Part shown: positions 1 through 9,567 of the stretch, piece after piece
Numbering within the stretch: the first letter of the stretch is position 1
Layout of the letters: every line of letters starts with the position of its first letter
DNA from: JAEXOD01 sp963667875
GTDB lineage: Bacteria > Bacteroidota > Ignavibacteria > Ignavibacteriales > Melioribacteraceae
Assembly: GCA_963667875.2 (NCBI GenBank)
Contig: CAXXGC010000007.1
Location: 124,001-188,000, forward strand
DNA length: 64,000 bases
Reading direction: 5' to 3'
The notes under the pieces: generated by a model
Database searches by the model: none
What the model saw: the letters and a program-made list of their open reading frames with translations, nothing else
Told to the model about the DNA's origin: nothing
Program-made: the position numbers and the translations under genes

Positions 1-1177
1 CAAACCAAACATAATCACCTATTGAGGCAATCTGTGGAACAGGGATATACATACCGGCATCCCAGCTCAAATCTGTTTCGTTTGCAACAAGTGTAGTACA
101 AGTTGTTTTTCCTGTTAAAAGGTCTGCATCGGAATCCAATCCGGTATCATTTCCTTGGTTTTTAGGTGAAAAAGCATAACTACCGGTAAGATTAAATTTA
201 ACATAATAATCGCCGGGGGTTAAATTTTCAAAATAATAGACACCAAAGTTATCTGTAACAGTAGAAGAAATAAAATTATTATTACAGTCATATAATGAAA
301 CTGTTATGTTCGAAATCCCTGCTTCATTGCTGTCTTGAATTCCATCATGATCAACATCATTCCAAACAAAATTTCCAATTTTTGCTGTTAAAACATAAAT
401 TCCGGCATCCCAGGAATTATCTGTTTCACCGCTGACAAGTGTAGAAACTACAGTTTTTCCGGTAGTAACGTCAACGTCCGAATCTAATTCGTTATCAGCA
501 CCTTGGTCTTTTAAGGTAAAAGCATAACCTGCAGGCAATTCAAATTTAACATAATAATCGCCCGGGGTTAGGTTTAAAAAATTGTAGATACCAACGTTTG
601 AAGTTGTGGTTGTAGAAACAAGGACATCCGAAGAATTGTATAATTTTACGGTTACACCGGTTACGCCGGGTTCATTAGCATCTTGAATTCCGTCTTGATC
701 CAAATCTAAAAACACTTTATTGCCTAAAGCAGCCGGAGTTAATACGTCACAAGAAGGTCCTGTAATATTTCCATAATAAGAAGTGGTTCCGGCTTTAACG
801 GCAGCCTGAACACTGGCGGTAGGGTAAATACCGGAGAGTGTAAATGTAAATGTTTTGGAACCGCCAATAGAAACGGAAACATCCCATTTAATTCCATAAA
901 CGCCGGTACGAGGATCGGTATTAACTTCATAATTGTAATTTGAAGAAACGACATGATGTCCGCTGCATAAAGCCACAACCCAATGCGACAAATCTTTGCC
1001 GCTGCCGTCTCCGGTTACTTTATAACTAAAAGTAGTAGTATTTGCCTGATAGTTATAAGTAACTCCTAAAAAATCTACTTGATAATCGCCTATCTTTTGT
1101 GCTTCAATTTTAGTTGAAACAAACAGGCCGAAAACCAATAGGAGAAAAAAGAAAAATGTATTAATATGTTTGTTCAT
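1..1177 (-). CDS. Secreted protein with SdrD B-like repeats, 3' end beyond window
   Basis: Partial gene read leftward from ATG at 1177; the reading frame stays open to base 1, giving 392 codons. The product starts with a signal peptide (basic start, hydrophobic stretch, cut near EAQ, residue ~26). A ~120-residue N-terminal domain follows. Then come two full repeats of about 115 residues and the start of a third. Each repeat has the SdrD B / Cna B-like pattern: GNxVWxDxDxDGIQDxxE, then GVTVxLY, then LTPGDYYVKF. These calcium-binding beta-sandwich repeats act as stalks in surface proteins. Repeats 1 and 2 also match at DNA level with a spacing of about 346 bp. A C-terminal secretion tail would be expected off the left edge but cannot be seen. 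Confidence 0.8.
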   Translation of the reverse strand, partial: MNKHINTFFFFLLLVFGLFVSTKIEAQKIGDYQVDFLGVTYNYQANTTTFSYKVTGDGSGKDLSHWVVALCSGHHVVSSNYNYEVNTDPRTGVYGIKWDVSVSIGGSKTFTFTLSGIYPTASVQAAVKAGTTSYYGNITGPSCDVLTPAALGNKVFLDLDQDGIQDANEPGVTGVTVKLYNSSDVLVSTTTTSNVGIYNFLNLTPGDYYVKFELPAGYAFTLKDQGADNELDSDVDVTTGKTVVSTLVSGETDNSWDAGIYVLTAKIGNFVWNDVDHDGIQDSNEAGISNITVSLYDCNNNFISSTVTDNFGVYYFENLTPGDYYVKFNLTGSYAFSPKNQGNDTGLDSDADLLTGKTTCTTLVANETDLSWDAGMYIPVPQIASIGDYVWF

Positions 1178-1446
1178 ATAATCACCTATGTTTAAAGTTA
1201 TTAATTGTCATTGAAATTTTTATGCCAAAAATAAGTGCTTAAAACCGCATTAAAAACTGTTTTATTAAGCAAATACTGTCTTATTTTAATAAACAATCTT
1301 AATATGTATTTAAATGATACAAATACTGTAACTTTTGGTTTATAATTATATTATCGAATTTTTTTATAATATTTCAAGTACTTAACTCTTTAAAATTTTA
1401 TAAAATTTACGATAATAATATAAGAAAAAACACAAGGATGTGGAAA

Positions 1447-2376
1447 ATGGCCCTTAATATAAATTCATACGATAATACTATAAATTTACCTCTGTATTTT
1501 ACCGATAAATTATTAAAAACCAATTCAAATATTACTCCTTCCAGCTCAACTTTTGAAGACGTATCTGCAATTTCCGATATTGGTAAACAAGTCTCACAGC
1601 TTCCATTTGTTATTGGAGGTTCAAATGCCGTTTTAACCAAAGACGGTATTAAATTCGATTTAGCATATTCGGATAATGAAGTAATTGATTTACATGCCAA
1701 CGGGTTTTATTCGTTAAAAGAAAAAAAATTAGAATCAAATTTTAGTTTTATTTATTCAAAAGATGTTACTGAAGATGGAGTTACAAAAACCAAAAAGTAC
1801 CAAGTTGATTTTGGGTTTAACTTTAAAACCAGCAGCGAACTTTCAGTTCAGAAAAGCAAATCAAAAGAAGATATAATTAAATTTATGAAAAGGGTGGTTG
1901 GAAGAGTACTTGATATTGTGCGCAAAAAAGACCAAAAACTAACAGGAATTGTTTTTGAAGATGAAGATTTAAAAGATTTAATGAGTATGGATGATTCTTC
2001 TAAACCGGGCCAAAGTTTAAAAGAGCTAATTTATATGATTCTTTCTTTTGCTTTATTTAAAGAATTAATGACCAAAAAGAAAGATGCCGAAGAAATTTTA
2101 TATAAACCAAAACGCATTGTGGAAGAAGAGACCAAAATTAACCTTAATGATAATGAAGAATTGGAAATGAACCTATCAATACAAGAAATAATTGATGAAA
2201 AAACTGACGAAGCTGTTGAAAAACTAAATAAAGAAAACACAACTGAAACATCAACTAAAAACAGTATTGGCAACTCAGAACAAGTAACCGAAAAGACTAA
2301 TACAACCGATACCACACAAACAAAATCGGGAACAGATGATATAACAATTACTTCACAACCTGAACAGGTAACGTAA
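1447..2376 (+). CDS. Unknown protein, 309 aa
   Basis: Family not recognised. An upstream in-frame ATG exists at 1438, but AAGGA at 1434-1438 is spaced 8 nt from the ATG at 1447, so the shorter start is preferred. There is no signal peptide or clear membrane span. The first ~140 residues look beta-rich with alternating polar and hydrophobic residues. Residues ~145-225 are predicted helical (KEDIIKFMKRVVGRVLDIV, then a hydrophobic helix around LIYMILSFALFKELM). The last ~90 residues are acidic and low-complexity, rich in Thr, Glu, Asn and Lys. The gene ends convergently with the histidine kinase gene, the two overlapping by 29 bp (2348-2376). Confidence 0.7.
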   Translation: MALNINSYDNTINLPLYFTDKLLKTNSNITPSSSTFEDVSAISDIGKQVSQLPFVIGGSNAVLTKDGIKFDLAYSDNEVIDLHANGFYSLKEKKLESNFSFIYSKDVTEDGVTKTKKYQVDFGFNFKTSSELSVQKSKSKEDIIKFMKRVVGRVLDIVRKKDQKLTGIVFEDEDLKDLMSMDDSSKPGQSLKELIYMILSFALFKELMTKKKDAEEILYKPKRIVEEETKINLNDNEELEMNLSIQEIIDEKTDEAVEKLNKENTTETSTKNSIGNSEQVTEKTNTTDTTQTKSGTDDITITSQPEQVT

Positions 2377-4099
2377 AATAAAACCTACTGCCAACATTTA
2401 ATGTGCTTTTTACTCCAATGTTGCCGCCATTGGCTTCAACTAACTCCTTGCACAAAATTAATCCAAGACCCGTTCCTTTTTCGTTATTAGTACCAAGAGT
2501 TGTAACATGTTCATCTATTTTGAACAACTTTCCTAAATTTTCCGGTTTAATCCCTTTTCCTGTATCAATAATAGAGATTTCCACAAAACCATCATTTTGT
2601 TTTGCGCTAATAGTTATAGTCCCATTTTCGGGAGTAAATTTAAGAGCATTTGATACAAGATTTCTGATTACTGTATCAACCATATTCAAATCGGCATAAA
2701 CCAAAACATCTTTTTGAACTAAACTATTGAGAAAAACCGATTTAGATTTAGCGTTTTCTTCAAAAAGACCAATAATATCCAAACAAATATCAAAAAGTTT
2801 TAACACACTCGGATTGTTTGGCATTCTTCCGGTTTGAATTCTAGCCCAGCTAAGCAAATTTTCTAAAAGGCTGTAAATTTTTTTTGAAGTGTTATAAATT
2901 GTATGAATTGATTCTTTTAGTTCCTCTCTGCTTATTTTTTCGATATCCTCTTCAATTATTTCAGTATAACCAATTAATGTTGTAAACGGAGAACGAAGAT
3001 CGTGGGCAATAATAGAAAAAAATTTATCTTTGCTTGCATTTAATTCTTGTAACTTTTGTTCGCTTTCTTCCAATTTAAGATTAAGTTCAACAAGTTCATA
3101 AGCATGTTGTTCAACCATGTCGCGGCTTAAAGCCAACTCTTCAACATATTTTTTTTGGTCTTCTTCAAGTCTTTTACGATTTGTGATATCGGCCAAAATA
3201 CCAATTGAGCCAATTATTTTTCCATTTTCATCATACCATGGGTTAGAGTGATCGCGAAGCCATCTAAAATTACCCATTTTATCTTTTATAAGATAATCGG
3301 CATTGTATTCATCAATATTTCGCTCAATTCTTCTGTTTCTCATTTGTTCCAGAGTATATTCATCAATTGTTTCAACTCTGTTTACAATAGAAGGAAACTT
3401 AACTTTATTAATTTCATTGAGCGAATAACCGGTTATTCTTTCAAAAGCCGGATTCAGATAATCATACTCCATCGTTTCATATTTCAAACGATAAATAATA
3501 TCACCGCTGCTTTCGGATACAATTTTAAATTTTTCTTCTGATTCCAGTAATGCTTTTTGGGCGGCTTTCATTTCGGTAATATCGGAAATATGGACTATAT
3601 AATTTGTAGGATCTTTTTTTTCGTTATAAATTGTGGCAATATTAGTCAGGCCTATTACAAGCAAATTTTCTTTTGTAAAAACCTCAATTTCAAAAGGATG
3701 TATTGATATACCTTTTTTATGTTCTTCTATTTTAGCAAAAAGATTTTTTCTGCTTTTAAGGGTAAATATCGGCAAATTCGAAGCATCGCTATTAATTAAT
3801 TGAGTATGTTGTAACCCAAGCCAATAACACACTTTATCATTAACATCAACAACAAGTCCTTTAATATCTATAAGGATTATTGCATCGGGGGATGAATCGA
3901 ATATTCTTCTAAATTTAGTATTATCATCAAAATTATCAGGTCGGCTGATTTTAAATTCTGCAAGTTCTTTTTTAAGATTGCTGTTTTCGTCCTCTAATAT
4001 TTTTATTCTATCGATAAGAGCATTTTCGGTCATATTTTTATCATCTTTTAATCTGATATAATCCATCAACAATTTACAAAATACTTGCTTTATAAACAT
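2348..4099 (-). CDS. Cytoplasmic PAS-PAS sensor histidine kinase
   Basis: 583-residue sensor kinase without membrane segments, so it probably senses an internal signal. A short coiled coil (residues ~25-50) leads into PAS domain 1 (~60-180, FRRIFDSSPDAIILID) and PAS domain 2 with its PAC motif (~190-312). A linker coiled coil follows to ~355. The dimerisation/phosphoacceptor helix contains FFSIIAHDLRSPF with the phosphorylated His near 366. The ATPase domain shows the N box (Asn ~484), the G1 box DTGKGI (~512) and the G2 box GTGLGL (~542). No response regulator is adjacent, so its partner is unknown. Later in-frame ATG codons (residues 12 and 23) are possible starts because no clear ribosome site precedes the first. 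Confidence 0.9.
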   Translation of the reverse strand: MFIKQVFCKLLMDYIRLKDDKNMTENALIDRIKILEDENSNLKKELAEFKISRPDNFDDNTKFRRIFDSSPDAIILIDIKGLVVDVNDKVCYWLGLQHTQLINSDASNLPIFTLKSRKNLFAKIEEHKKGISIHPFEIEVFTKENLLVIGLTNIATIYNEKKDPTNYIVHISDITEMKAAQKALLESEEKFKIVSESSGDIIYRLKYETMEYDYLNPAFERITGYSLNEINKVKFPSIVNRVETIDEYTLEQMRNRRIERNIDEYNADYLIKDKMGNFRWLRDHSNPWYDENGKIIGSIGILADITNRKRLEEDQKKYVEELALSRDMVEQHAYELVELNLKLEESEQKLQELNASKDKFFSIIAHDLRSPFTTLIGYTEIIEEDIEKISREELKESIHTIYNTSKKIYSLLENLLSWARIQTGRMPNNPSVLKLFDICLDIIGLFEENAKSKSVFLNSLVQKDVLVYADLNMVDTVIRNLVSNALKFTPENGTITISAKQNDGFVEISIIDTGKGIKPENLGKLFKIDEHVTTLGTNNEKGTGLGLILCKELVEANGGNIGVKSTLNVGSRFYFTLPVQVVK

Positions 4100-4267
4100 T
4101 AAAAAAATAAAAAAAACATCATAAAAACTACCCCAACTGCTCGGTATTATTAATGTATTTTAAATCACATACAATATTAAAGCCTTTATTATAACAAAAT
4201 AATTTGATAAATTACTGTGTTTTAATTATGATTTAAATGAGAAGTAATAAATGAAACGGAGTTTTTT

Positions 4268-6637
4268 ATGAAACTGAAATTTGTTTTAATTTTGATAGTC
4301 TTTTATGCGGTTGGTTGTTCAACATTTAAGGAGCTGGAACCCGATCCTGAATTAAGTCCTCTCGAAAAAGGGTATATCCAACTAAAAGACGATGATGAAA
4401 ATTTTGAACTCGAGAAATCGGGGAAATATTTCATTAAATTCCCAAAAGCTGTTGAAAAGAATTTTTATGTTGTATTGAGCACAAAAGATAAAAATTCCAT
4501 CACTTCTTATTTTACGGATTTTTTTGATGACGGTAAAGGACAAATAAAAAAAATAAATGATGAAAGCAACGGAATTGATAGTTTGCTTGTTTATAGAATC
4601 GGCCAAGATAAAGAATTTTATTATTGGGTAATTGAAGATGTAAAAAATGATATGCTTTTAAGTATGAATTATAGATATTCACCTATATGGAGACTTAAAT
4701 TTGAGTTAAAATATGCCGATTATAAACAAATACTTAATGATAATCTTACTAATAGGTCCATTTATAAGGCAATTAGCGTTAATTATAATTTTGACAATTT
4801 CGATTTTGACAAAGAACTTTCCGCAATAAACAAAAGACGGGAAAATATCGAATCGATGAATAAGGAATTGGATGAGTTAAATAATATTTTTCCGGATAAT
4901 ATTGCAAACAGCGGTGATATTGCTTATAAAAATTATATAAATTTACGCGGTGATGTTGATGATGAACTTGAGTTTTTAAAAAATTACGACCTTGTATTAT
5001 CATGTTTTAAAAGCGTGAATGAATCCGACAACGATATAAGCATATTTTTGGATTCAAACAATAAAATGTTAGAATTACTGACTTATCCAAACAGATATAC
5101 TGCGGGAATAACCGCAAAAGCTAAAAAAGAGTTTGCTCAAAAGTTAGCAGGTGCTTATAATTATTATTATTCTTTACTAGAGAAAAAAAATGATGTTAAG
5201 CCGTTAAATTTTAATCCCTCAATTAACGATGTAGAAAAACTATATAAACTTTGTACAAAAGTTATTCCAACCGATTTTGCCGACCTGGTAGAATATGTAA
5301 ATAAATTTGATACAGAAGCAAAAAAAGTTGAGGCTTTTACAAAAAAAGAACAAGAAATGAAGGATGAATTTAAAAATACTCCTTCATGGCCTAATAATGC
5401 CTTTTATCCTAAAGTATTAGATATAGTCAGGGAAATGAAAGATATAATCCCGACCGTTGAACCTGTAGATGTGGAACGATTTAACGGATTAAACTGCACA
5501 AATTTAATTAATAAAGCTGCTACCAGTGCAAACAGAAATATAGTTAGACTTGAACTAGGTTTTCAAGTTGCCGAAACGTTAGTTCCAAAACTAAACAATT
5601 TAAGACGTGAAGAAAGATACAAAGAAATGGAAGCTCTTTTAAATCAAAACAGAGAGTTAGACTATTTATTAAACCAATATACCGAACTTGATAATTTATA
5701 TATTGAAAAACAAAAAAGCATTATTAAAAGCAATATGAAAAAGTACGGCTTTGGTTTAGCGGAACAAACATTAAGAGATTTATTTAATGAAAATGGATTT
5801 GTAAACAATAAAAACGCTGAATACAAAAAAAATCAGGCCGTTAACCAATGTGAAGACGAACTGTTTGAATCTGTAAAGAGGATATCTAAAGTATCAGTCG
5901 ATTCGTTTGTTGCCCGCAACCAAATGACAATTACAAATGTAAAAGCTTTGTATGAAGATTCTTCGTTTGTTCCTGTTTACCAATTATCGTTTTCATCAAA
6001 AGGAAGCGCTGACCTAGAAGACAAAAGAGCCCAAATACAAAATTATTTGGATAATATGAAATATTACCAATTGCCTGAAAATGCCGTTCGTAATATTTAT
6101 CAGGATTTTGTTAAAAACATAAACAATCGCGGCGTTGATAAAGCGCGGGCAATAGTTGAACATGGCCGCTATTATAAAGGAACCGATAAAACAATTAAAA
6201 CTATAATTGAAGAATGTGATATTAATGTTCCCAAATGGATTAAAAAACCTATGGATTACAGAGAAGTATATGTTCTTCCTGTTACTACAAATAAAAACGG
6301 AATGAATGAATATATGTTTAAATTGCGTCTTCAAATTCCTTCGGATGCGCAATTTCCGGTTTTTGATATAAACATAAAACTGCCGGATGAAGTAGCTAAA
6401 AATTCCAACAAAGAACAATGGTTTGAAAAAATAACAATTAATAATAATATTATTAAAAACGAAGGACGTGTAAAAATAACTGCTCCAACTTCATCAAATG
6501 ATTATGAAACCCAAATTTCTCCTGTTCAAATGGACAAAGACGGTAGAAACATACTTGAAGTAAGATTTAAATACCCCGGTTATAAGGTATTTAAAATAAG
6601 TGCAATGGCTCAAAAACCTATTATTAAGAAAAATTAA
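4268..6637 (+). CDS. Large lipoprotein of unknown function, first gene of ABC transporter operon
   Basis: 789 residues. The N-terminus is a lipoprotein signal: MKLKFVLILIVFYAVGC with a lipobox VGC, acylated Cys at 17. The rest shows no recognised domain. Residues ~190-640 are highly charged and mostly helical, with long stretches of coiled-coil character. Residues ~650-789 look like beta-sheet (alternating pattern ending in VFKISAMAQ). The stop codon lies 26 bp before the preferred start of the substrate-binding protein gene, so they are probably co-transcribed. Its position suggests a role at the outer or inner membrane surface in the same transport process, for example capture or coupling; this is inference from context. 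Confidence 0.75.
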   Translation: MKLKFVLILIVFYAVGCSTFKELEPDPELSPLEKGYIQLKDDDENFELEKSGKYFIKFPKAVEKNFYVVLSTKDKNSITSYFTDFFDDGKGQIKKINDESNGIDSLLVYRIGQDKEFYYWVIEDVKNDMLLSMNYRYSPIWRLKFELKYADYKQILNDNLTNRSIYKAISVNYNFDNFDFDKELSAINKRRENIESMNKELDELNNIFPDNIANSGDIAYKNYINLRGDVDDELEFLKNYDLVLSCFKSVNESDNDISIFLDSNNKMLELLTYPNRYTAGITAKAKKEFAQKLAGAYNYYYSLLEKKNDVKPLNFNPSINDVEKLYKLCTKVIPTDFADLVEYVNKFDTEAKKVEAFTKKEQEMKDEFKNTPSWPNNAFYPKVLDIVREMKDIIPTVEPVDVERFNGLNCTNLINKAATSANRNIVRLELGFQVAETLVPKLNNLRREERYKEMEALLNQNRELDYLLNQYTELDNLYIEKQKSIIKSNMKKYGFGLAEQTLRDLFNENGFVNNKNAEYKKNQAVNQCEDELFESVKRISKVSVDSFVARNQMTITNVKALYEDSSFVPVYQLSFSSKGSADLEDKRAQIQNYLDNMKYYQLPENAVRNIYQDFVKNINNRGVDKARAIVEHGRYYKGTDKTIKTIIEECDINVPKWIKKPMDYREVYVLPVTTNKNGMNEYMFKLRLQIPSDAQFPVFDINIKLPDEVAKNSNKEQWFEKITINNNIIKNEGRVKITAPTSSNDYETQISPVQMDKDGRNILEVRFKYPGYKVFKISAMAQKPIIKKN

Positions 6638-6663
6638 TTATACTTATAGTGACGAGGAAAAAG

Positions 6664-8394
6664 ATGAAAAATAAAAAAGTAATGATTATTTCGGGTGTTT
6701 CCGTTGTAATAATTGGGCTTGTTCTGTATTTTGTTTTTAGAAAAGATTTATCAGATCAAATTGTAATACCATATATATCGCACCAAAAACCAGCGGTTGA
6801 TCCTCATCTGCCAAATTCAAATCCTCTTGCCGATAAACTTGACGAAGTTCAGTTTGACGGTTTGTTTAACATTTCAGCAAATGCAAGCGGAATTGTTTAT
6901 GAAGACGGCTTGGGCCAATTAATGGGAGTTGATGAAAACAATGTTGTTTCAATTAAATTAAAACCAAATATTAAATGGCACGATAGTTTTAAAGCCGAAG
7001 TTGACGGCAAAGATGTAAAAATGACACCGCTTGCAAATACCGTTTTTACTGCCGAAGATTTGAATTTTACCTTGCGCAGAATACAAAGTTTGGGGAGTTT
7101 ATCGCCCGATTATATTTTAGTTTCCCAGGCAATGAATGAAATAGGTTTTGAAGGTCCCGATAACGAAAATATTATACGTTTTAAGTTTAAAGGCGATAGA
7201 ATTTGGACCGAAGTTGACATTAAAGAAGTTTTATCATTTAAAATATTGCCTAAAAACAGCGATCTTAATGCGCTAAATTATAATATCGGTACCGGCAATT
7301 ACATGTCAATTCCTAACGAAAAAGGGAATCCGAGTTATTATAAAAAACCGCAGGGTCTGGCTGCTATTTCTTTTTTGAATTTAGCACCTTACGTTGATAA
7401 CAGTACTTTTACAACAGAGTTAAGCAATACAAATATTAACGTTATGCTTGACACTCCTTTTGGAGCCATTTCTCCCATTCTTGCCGATAAAGAAGATTAT
7501 TTTTATAAATCCAGTATAAGTACTACATTTTTTGCGGTTTTGTTTAACACCCAAAAACTTAACTTAAATCAACGTATTGCAGTAAAAGGACTAATTAATA
7601 ATAAAAAAGTAATTGACCGTTTCTTTAAAATTGGAACCGAACAACAAAGAAATATTGTTGATTATAAAGGGAATAAAAACAATTATTACGATTATCTTAA
7701 CAACAGCGTATTTCCAAAATCAACATATTATGTTGAAGAACAAATTGTTGTACCGCTTGTAAACAATTTGCAACCCGATTTATCGGTATTGCCGGATACA
7801 ATTAGAATTGCGGCTTGTGTAAATTATGGTTACAGAGAAGAATATTCGGAATTAATTGAAATATTAAACGATCCGGCTATTACTAAAGGTAAAATTAAAG
7901 TTAAGGCGGTTCAAAACAGTGATATTAAAAATGGTAATTACGACGCTGTTCTTGTAGCATTTACGGGTTATAGAAGTAATTTTTTATTTGATTTATACGA
8001 TATATTTTTCCGTGAACCAAATTTAGAAACTTACAAGATCAACTTACGCACAAAAGATGACGCTGCCGGATTAAAATCACTGGATTATTCATCGCTTCGC
8101 GGTGATAATAATTTTTGCAGGATTAACTTAAATGATAATTCGGCCGAAACAGAAAAGTTTAAGGTGTTTTGCGATTATATTTACGGATTTATGTCAACCC
8201 GTGAAATTGGAGACAAACAAGAATACGCGGCAAGAATTGATGCTGTGGAAAACGAATTAACACTTGGCACCTGGTTGTTTTCTGTTCCATCACTTGCATA
8301 TTTCAGTACTCAATTTGATAAAAACAGTATTAACTTGTACGGTGTAGCATCACAACTTTCTACAATTGAAAAGTGGAAAGAAAAGAAAAAATAG
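6664..8394 (+). CDS. Membrane-anchored ABC substrate-binding protein, family 5 (OppA/DppA-like)
   Basis: Periplasmic solute-binding protein of the peptide/nickel family, tethered by an N-terminal membrane helix (residues ~6-25) rather than by a lipobox. Family marks are visible: DEVQFDGLFN (~60-69), IKWHDS (~103) and FTAEDLNFTL (~128-137), matching the family pattern of DxLF.GL, W.DG and FTAxDV.FTL. Length (576 aa) fits. An upstream GTG at 6649 would add five residues, but GAGGAAAAAG directly before ATG 6664 favours the later start. Two permease genes and an ATPase gene follow, after one unknown gene. Substrate cannot be told from sequence; peptides are the default for the family. Confidence 0.85.
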   Translation: MKNKKVMIISGVSVVIIGLVLYFVFRKDLSDQIVIPYISHQKPAVDPHLPNSNPLADKLDEVQFDGLFNISANASGIVYEDGLGQLMGVDENNVVSIKLKPNIKWHDSFKAEVDGKDVKMTPLANTVFTAEDLNFTLRRIQSLGSLSPDYILVSQAMNEIGFEGPDNENIIRFKFKGDRIWTEVDIKEVLSFKILPKNSDLNALNYNIGTGNYMSIPNEKGNPSYYKKPQGLAAISFLNLAPYVDNSTFTTELSNTNINVMLDTPFGAISPILADKEDYFYKSSISTTFFAVLFNTQKLNLNQRIAVKGLINNKKVIDRFFKIGTEQQRNIVDYKGNKNNYYDYLNNSVFPKSTYYVEEQIVVPLVNNLQPDLSVLPDTIRIAACVNYGYREEYSELIEILNDPAITKGKIKVKAVQNSDIKNGNYDAVLVAFTGYRSNFLFDLYDIFFREPNLETYKINLRTKDDAAGLKSLDYSSLRGDNNFCRINLNDNSAETEKFKVFCDYIYGFMSTREIGDKQEYAARIDAVENELTLGTWLFSVPSLAYFSTQFDKNSINLYGVASQLSTIEKWKEKKK

Positions 8395-8709
8395 TTTTGG
8401 TTGAATAATCTGTTAAGCTTTAACCACATGATAAAGTATAACTACTCATTCGAGAAGTAAATATTTTATTTGTAGAGCGAGATTTATCTTGCGGAATGAT
8501 ACAATTATTATTGGGAAACTATCAAAAACTGGTTTTCGATCTGAAGCTCGAACTACAATTAAAATAAGTTAAAATAAATTGATACGTATACTTAATGATA
8601 AAGTTTAACGGAATATTTTTTGGTTTCCTATATTTATACAACTATTCATTTGTAATCCCTTAGTTAATTGTTGTTGCTTTTATTATTAAAACAGTTTATT
8701 ATTGCAACC
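8395..8709. other. Gap inside the ABC operon, holding one repeat element
   Basis: About 315 bp between the binding-protein gene and the next gene. It carries a degenerate TTGTAG...CTACAA element (annotated separately) and otherwise AT-rich sequence. No terminator with a T run was seen, so read-through from the upstream genes is possible. Confidence 0.5.
8470..8558. repeat. TTGTAG...CTACAA dispersed repeat, copy 1 (degenerate)
   Basis: 89 bp bounded by imperfect inverted ends: TTTGTAGAGCGAG at the left and CTCGAACTACAA at the right. The inner motifs GCGAGATTTATCTTGC and CTGAAGCTCG recur at 28749-28826 and, as separated halves, around 28876 and 29899. It has the size and ends of a small non-autonomous mobile or REP-type element. 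Confidence 0.55.
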
Positions 8710-9558
8710 ATGACAAAATACTTATTAACGGTTTTATTTTTTTTATCTTCGCTGCAGTTGTTTTCGCAAATTAATGCTGATTTTGTGATTATTGAAAAAC
8801 CACAAAATCTTGTTATTTATAATAAATTTAAACAAGTTATATCCAGTGACGAAAAACAACTATTTACTCCTTATAAACCTTATCAAATAAAAAAGACATC
8901 AGGATTATTTAGCGACGGTGTACGCGGATATATGGAAGTTGAGACAAACAATTCTTCTTTTTATTTTGTTAAAGATGCAAATGGTGATTATTACAATAAA
9001 AACAAATCAGGCGAATGGACTTTTTACAATAATAAAAGGACTTATTACGATTCGATAGTTGTTTTAACAGATAATAAATTAACTTTTTATGAAATGTTGC
9101 ACAAAAAAGAATATTTTTTAAAACATGGTGATTTATTAATACGAATTTTTGAGGATAACCAACAATTTTATTGTAAAAACGCAAAAAATAACACTTATGG
9201 CAAAATTGATTTAGGCGGTAATAATAGCGAATATTTTAAAATATTAAACTCAAAAAAATCCGGCGGAAGTAAAATTTTATCGTCTGAAATAAAAACTAAA
9301 ATTATTTCTAAATTTGATGAAAGTAATAAATTATTAAAAAAATTATTTGCTTTTTTTAACACAGATAACAACAAAAATTTAAAACCTCCGTTTTGGATAG
9401 TTAAAACAAATGGAAATAACATTGAGGCTGTTTTTTCGCATTCAATTAAAAGTTTTTCAAACAGCAACAAATATTTAATTAATCAATTAGAAAATATTGT
9501 GCTCGGAACAAATTTAAAAGTCACAACATTAACAAATAAAATTGTTATTGGTTTTTAG
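8710..9558 (+). CDS. Secreted protein of unknown function in ABC operon
   Basis: 282 residues from ATG 8710. An in-frame TTG at 8668 would extend it but would put a second hydrophobic stretch ahead of a good signal peptide, so the ATG is preferred. The signal peptide is MTKYLLTVLFFLSSLQLFSQ, with cleavage likely after Gln 20. The mature protein is rich in Tyr, Asn and Lys and mostly beta-like up to residue ~170, then helical. No catalytic motif was recognised. It sits between the binding-protein gene and the first permease gene; its stop is 9 bp before the permease start. A periplasmic accessory role for the transporter is inference from context. Confidence 0.65.
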   Translation: MTKYLLTVLFFLSSLQLFSQINADFVIIEKPQNLVIYNKFKQVISSDEKQLFTPYKPYQIKKTSGLFSDGVRGYMEVETNNSSFYFVKDANGDYYNKNKSGEWTFYNNKRTYYDSIVVLTDNKLTFYEMLHKKEYFLKHGDLLIRIFEDNQQFYCKNAKNNTYGKIDLGGNNSEYFKILNSKKSGGSKILSSEIKTKIISKFDESNKLLKKLFAFFNTDNNKNLKPPFWIVKTNGNNIEAVFSHSIKSFSNSNKYLINQLENIVLGTNLKVTTLTNKIVIGF

Positions 9559-9567
9559 GATTTATAG

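Noticed and set aside
739..978. 79-codon minus-strand frame inside the SdrD-B gene
   Set aside because: It is out of frame with the clear signal-peptide and repeat-bearing reading frame that spans 1177 to 1.
1178..1446. Promoter boxes in AT-rich gaps
   Set aside because: Many TTG and TATAAT-like or TAnnTTTG-like matches occur by chance in such AT-rich sequence; none could be told apart without transcript ends.
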